Below are positions 39,237-42,039 of a stretch of DNA of 42,039 nucleotides, in pieces. Below the pieces are notes generated by a model, which was given only the letters and a program-made list of their open reading frames with translations, ran no database searches and was not told the origin of the DNA. The DNA lies in contig NZ_NSGG01000027.1 of assembly GCF_002295065.1 (NCBI RefSeq), positions 1 to 42,039 of the forward strand, read 5' to 3'. Origin of the DNA: Mesorhizobium sp. WSM3859. Its GTDB lineage: Bacteria > Pseudomonadota > Alphaproteobacteria > Rhizobiales > Rhizobiaceae. The first letter of the stretch is position 1, and every line of letters begins with the position of its first letter. The position numbers and the translations under genes are program-made.

Positions 39237-41732
39237 ATGCCCGCCAAGCTCACCTCCTACCGCGCCAAGCGCGAATTCTCCCGCACTCCCGAGCCCGCGG
39301 GCGGCACTGCCTTCGAGGGCTCCAACCGCTTCGTCGTCCACAAGCACCACGCCACAGCCGACCATTACGATCTCCGCCTCGAAATCGGCGGCGTGCTGAA
39401 GAGCTGGGCGGTGCCGCGCGGCCCCTCGCTCAACCCCGCCGACAAGCGGCTTGCCGTCGAGACCGAGGACCACCCGATCGAATATATCGACTTCGAGGGC
39501 GTCATTCCCGAGGGCGAATATGGCGGCGGGCCGATGATCGTCTGGGACACCGGCACCTGGGCGCCGATGGAGGACGTCGACAAAAGCCTGCGCACCGGCG
39601 CCTTCAAGTTCCGGCTGGCGGGCCAGAAACTCAATGGCGGCTGGATGCTGACAAGGCTGAAGCCCAAGCCCGGCGAGGACGAGAACAAGAAGAACTGGCT
39701 CTTGTTCAAGGAGCGCGACCTCGCTTCGGACGCGAAACGCGACATCCTGAGCGTGCGGCCGGAAAGCGTGAAGTCCGGCCGTCGCATCGAGGAACTGGCG
39801 GCGCCGCCGAGGAAGCGGGAACGTCTGCCGCCGAAGCCGGGTTCGCTGAAGCCCGGCGCGCTGCTAGGCGCCGTCAAGGCCGCCCCGCCGACCCGTATCG
39901 AGCCGCAGCTTGCCACCCAGGTGCCGAAACCGCCGGGCGGCGAGGGACCGGCGGAGAAGACGGGCGAGTTGTGGCTGCACGAGATCAAATTCGACGGTTA
40001 CCGCACCATGGCGCATGTGGTGGATGGCGAGGTGCGGCTGATCACCCGCGGCGGCATCGACTGGACGAAGCGCTATGGCGATCTTCCGCAGGCCTTTTCG
40101 CGTCTGCCGGTCGCGCAGGCGATCATCGACGGCGAGATCATGGTGCTCGACGAGAAAGGCATTTCGCGCTTCGCGCTGCTGCAGGACGCGCTGGCCGAAG
40201 GCGCCGGCTCGAAACTGCATTTCTACGCCTTCGACCTTTTGCATCTCGACGGCTGGGACCTGCGCAGGGCGCCGCTGATAAAGCGTAAGGCGCTGCTTGC
40301 CGAGCTGCTCGCCGGCCAGGCCGCCAATGCCGCCATCCAGTACAGCGACCATGTCGAGGGCGACGGGCAGGGTCTGTACGACCAGGCTTCGGACCTTGGA
40401 CTGGAAGGCGTCGTCTCCAAGCGCGCCGACGCCATCTACACGAGCGGCCGCACCAAGAGCTGGACCAAGGTGAAGGCGCAAAAGACGGATGATTTCGTCA
40501 TCGCCGGTTACACCGTCTCCGATCGGGCGGAAGGGTTGGCGGCGCTCGGCATGGCCGAGTTCGAAAATGGCGAGCTGCATTATCGCGGCAAGGTCGGCAC
40601 CGGCTTCGACCGCGACATGGCGACCGAGCTGCTTGCCAGGCTGGAGCGGCTGATGGCCGGCGCCAGCCCGCCTGAAGGCGTGCCGCGCGAGATCATGCGC
40701 GAGATGCACTGGGTGAAGCCGCTGCTGTCGGCGCGCGTGCGCTATTCGAACCGCACCGCCGACAATGCGATCCGCCACGGCGTCTTTCGCGGGTTGCGCG
40801 ATGTCGGCGGGCTGACCACGCCGGCGCCGGTCAAGCGCAAGCGCCTGATCGCCGAATCCGACCTCGCCACCATCTGGGTGACCAATCCGGAGCGGCGGCT
40901 GTTCGGCAAGACCGGCCCGACAAAACTCGACATCGCCGTCTATTACGCATTGGTCGGCGATTTCATGCTGCCGCATATCATCGGCCGCCCGGTGTCGCTG
41001 GTGCGCTGTCCGACGGGAAAACCGCAGGATTGCTTCTTCCAGCGCCACGCCTTCACCGGCATGCCGCCTTCGGTGGCGGTGTTCGAGAGCGTCAATTCGG
41101 AAGGCGAGACGAAAACCTATCTCTCGGTCGAGGACGCCAAGGGCTATCTGGCGCTGGCGCAATTCGGCGTCGTCGAGTTCCACACCTGGGGCACGCACCG
41201 ATCAAAACTCGACAAGCCCGACCAGATCGTCTTCGACCTCGACCCGGGCGAGGGTATTTCCTGGCGCGAGGTGGTGGAGGCGGCGGTCCACATCAAGGGC
41301 GGGCTGGAGAGTTTGGGGCTGGTCCCCTTCGCCAAGACCTCCGGCGGCAAGGGCATCCACATCACCGTGCCGGTGACGCGCAAGCAGAACTGGAAAAAAC
41401 TGCACCAGGCCTCGAGCGCCATCTCGACTTTGCTGGCCGCCAGCGCGCCCGACACCTTCACCACGACGATGGGCAAGGAGAACCGCAAGAAGCGGATCTT
41501 CATCGACTTCCACCGCAACGCCCGCGGCCACACCTCCGCCGCGCCCTATTCGCTGCGCGCCCGCACCAACCTGCCCGCCTCGACCCCGGTGAGTTGGACC
41601 GACCTGGAGACGATCGACGCGCCTGAGGATCTGAACTACGCCTCGCTGCCCGGGCTGCTGGAGACGTCGGGCGATCCCTGGGCTGAGATCGACGAGGCGG
41701 CGAGGGATCTGCCGGTGATGGAGGGGAAATGA
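39237..41732 (+). CDS. ligD: ATP-dependent DNA ligase LigD (phosphoesterase-ligase-polymerase)
   Basis: 831 residues, full-length LigD for bacterial non-homologous end joining. Order: 3'-phosphoesterase (about 1-170) with H37, H43, D45, R47 and H79 metal/catalytic residues (ADHYDLRLE, EDHP); ligase (about 220-510) with catalytic Lys251 in HEIKFDGYR; AEP-type polymerase (about 530-825) with TKLDIAVYYALVG, HIIGRPVSLVRCPTG and metal-binding D667-L-D669. It processes and fills broken ends recruited by Ku. No ku gene is in this window. The start is ATG 39237. Same order as Pseudomonas LigD. Confidence 0.95.
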   Translation: MPAKLTSYRAKREFSRTPEPAGGTAFEGSNRFVVHKHHATADHYDLRLEIGGVLKSWAVPRGPSLNPADKRLAVETEDHPIEYIDFEGVIPEGEYGGGPMIVWDTGTWAPMEDVDKSLRTGAFKFRLAGQKLNGGWMLTRLKPKPGEDENKKNWLLFKERDLASDAKRDILSVRPESVKSGRRIEELAAPPRKRERLPPKPGSLKPGALLGAVKAAPPTRIEPQLATQVPKPPGGEGPAEKTGELWLHEIKFDGYRTMAHVVDGEVRLITRGGIDWTKRYGDLPQAFSRLPVAQAIIDGEIMVLDEKGISRFALLQDALAEGAGSKLHFYAFDLLHLDGWDLRRAPLIKRKALLAELLAGQAANAAIQYSDHVEGDGQGLYDQASDLGLEGVVSKRADAIYTSGRTKSWTKVKAQKTDDFVIAGYTVSDRAEGLAALGMAEFENGELHYRGKVGTGFDRDMATELLARLERLMAGASPPEGVPREIMREMHWVKPLLSARVRYSNRTADNAIRHGVFRGLRDVGGLTTPAPVKRKRLIAESDLATIWVTNPERRLFGKTGPTKLDIAVYYALVGDFMLPHIIGRPVSLVRCPTGKPQDCFFQRHAFTGMPPSVAVFESVNSEGETKTYLSVEDAKGYLALAQFGVVEFHTWGTHRSKLDKPDQIVFDLDPGEGISWREVVEAAVHIKGGLESLGLVPFAKTSGGKGIHITVPVTRKQNWKKLHQASSAISTLLAASAPDTFTTTMGKENRKKRIFIDFHRNARGHTSAAPYSLRARTNLPASTPVSWTDLETIDAPEDLNYASLPGLLETSGDPWAEIDEAARDLPVMEGK

Positions 41733-41754
41733 ACCGCAGGCGTTGGCGATCCGT

Positions 41755-41775
41755 CACACCCCCCTCTGTCCTGCC
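41755..41775. repeat. 21-bp inverted repeat right of ligD (family B half-copy)
   Basis: CACACCCCCCTCTGTCCTGC-C, the exact inverted partner of 39166-39186. It continues as GGACATCTCCCCC-GCAAGGG to about 41796, i.e. the right arm of family B without a left arm. Confidence 0.7.
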
Positions 41776-41803
41776 GGACATCTCCCCCGCAAGGGCATAT
41801 GCG

Positions 41804-41962
41804 CTAAGATAGCTTTGGCATGGACTGAAACTTGCGCTTTCGTGGTGGCTCACGCCAACGATGTCGCAGGGCATGGAGATTTCGGCGCAGAGTTGCCAGG
41901 GGCGGCTGAGTAAAGATCGCGGCGATCAGGGAGGCAACGATCTGGCGGGTAGCGCGCCATAG
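41804..41962 (-). pseudogene. truncated gene remnant, C-terminal part only
   Basis: Minus-strand translation without a local start: LWRATRQIVASLIAAIF, TQPPLATLRRNLHALRH, RWREPPRKRKFQSMPKLS, stop. Basic composition and continuous frame suggest the C-terminus of a protein, perhaps a transposase, cut by the element that begins at 41963. Family not recognised. Confidence 0.4.
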
Positions 41963-42039
41963 TGTCCAGCCGATAGATGGGTAACACTTTGAACCGGATA
42001 CATGGGTTACAGTTTTCCCCCTGAGTTGCTGTCCGCCGC
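41963..42039. mobile_element. probable IS481-type element end, continuing outside the window
   Basis: It starts TGTCCAGCC and has two spaced near-repeats, GATAGATGGGTAACA and GATACATGGGTTACA, the pattern I associate with IS481-family terminal repeats upstream of their transposase. The transposase itself lies beyond the right edge, so the assignment is by pattern memory only. Confidence 0.45.

Noticed and set aside
41500..41874. Minus-strand frame of 124 codons over the end of ligD
   Set aside because: Mostly shadow of ligD, Arg/Ser/Pro-rich, no SD; the more credible remnant uses another frame at 41804-41962.

Overview
The window looks like chromosomal DNA of a rhizobial alphaproteobacterium, most likely Mesorhizobium or a close Phyllobacteriaceae relative. 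This is inferred from high GC, rhizobial-type intergenic palindromic repeats, a FixK/Fnr-type box, and gene families common in that group (DUF2270, DUF1330, DUF3606, KTSC, LigD, VpsF-type exopolysaccharide genes). No rRNA, tRNA or CRISPR array was seen.

Layout. 1-13 kb: unlinked metabolic and transport genes (aldo/keto reductase, two VOC proteins, sulfotransferase-like protein, DUF2270 membrane protein, cation/H+ antiporter with a Usp tail, GNAT, DUF1330, ankyrin protein, MFS carrier, winged-helix/TPR regulator), separated by palindromic repeats. 13-19.7 kb: accessory-looking stretch with a DUF922 protease-like protein, a periplasmic ankyrin-cytochrome c fusion, a thermonuclease-like protein, KTSC and DUF3606 proteins, a stand-alone LigD-type ATP-dependent DNA ligase, an XRE regulator lying between two 155-bp near-identical RNA-like elements, and a decayed gene. 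19.7-24.9 kb: flavin monooxygenase, glutathione transferase, a small secreted protein, a second aldo/keto reductase, and a complete-looking Fnr/FixK-type promoter-hairpin-terminator unit that I read as a small RNA gene.

24.9-38.8 kb is an exopolysaccharide locus: FAD monooxygenase and a formyltransferase/beta-propeller protein (minus strand, 4-nt overlap); Wzz/GumC-like chain-length protein with a degenerate kinase domain and VpsF-like polymerase (plus strand); a HicAB toxin-antitoxin pair; a Tat-exported GH5 glycosidase and a DUF1972 glycosyltransferase (minus strand, 8-nt overlap); then GT4 glycosyltransferase, Wzx-type flippase and a FemAB/CelD-like acyltransferase (plus strand). Both minus-strand operons are preceded by full-consensus sigma-54 (-24/-12) promoters, TGGCACG-N4-TTGC(A/T). 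That suggests RpoN plus an enhancer-binding protein outside the window controls part of this locus. The priming glycosyltransferase and outer-membrane exporter are not here.

38.9-42 kb: a small protein gene and full-length ligD (phosphoesterase-ligase-polymerase), flanked by a 21-bp perfect inverted repeat, followed by a gene remnant and what looks like an IS481-type end running off the right edge. No Ku gene is in the window. The most promising undescribed items are the sigma-54 exopolysaccharide promoters, the Fnr-type small RNA, and the twin structured RNAs bracketing an XRE regulator.
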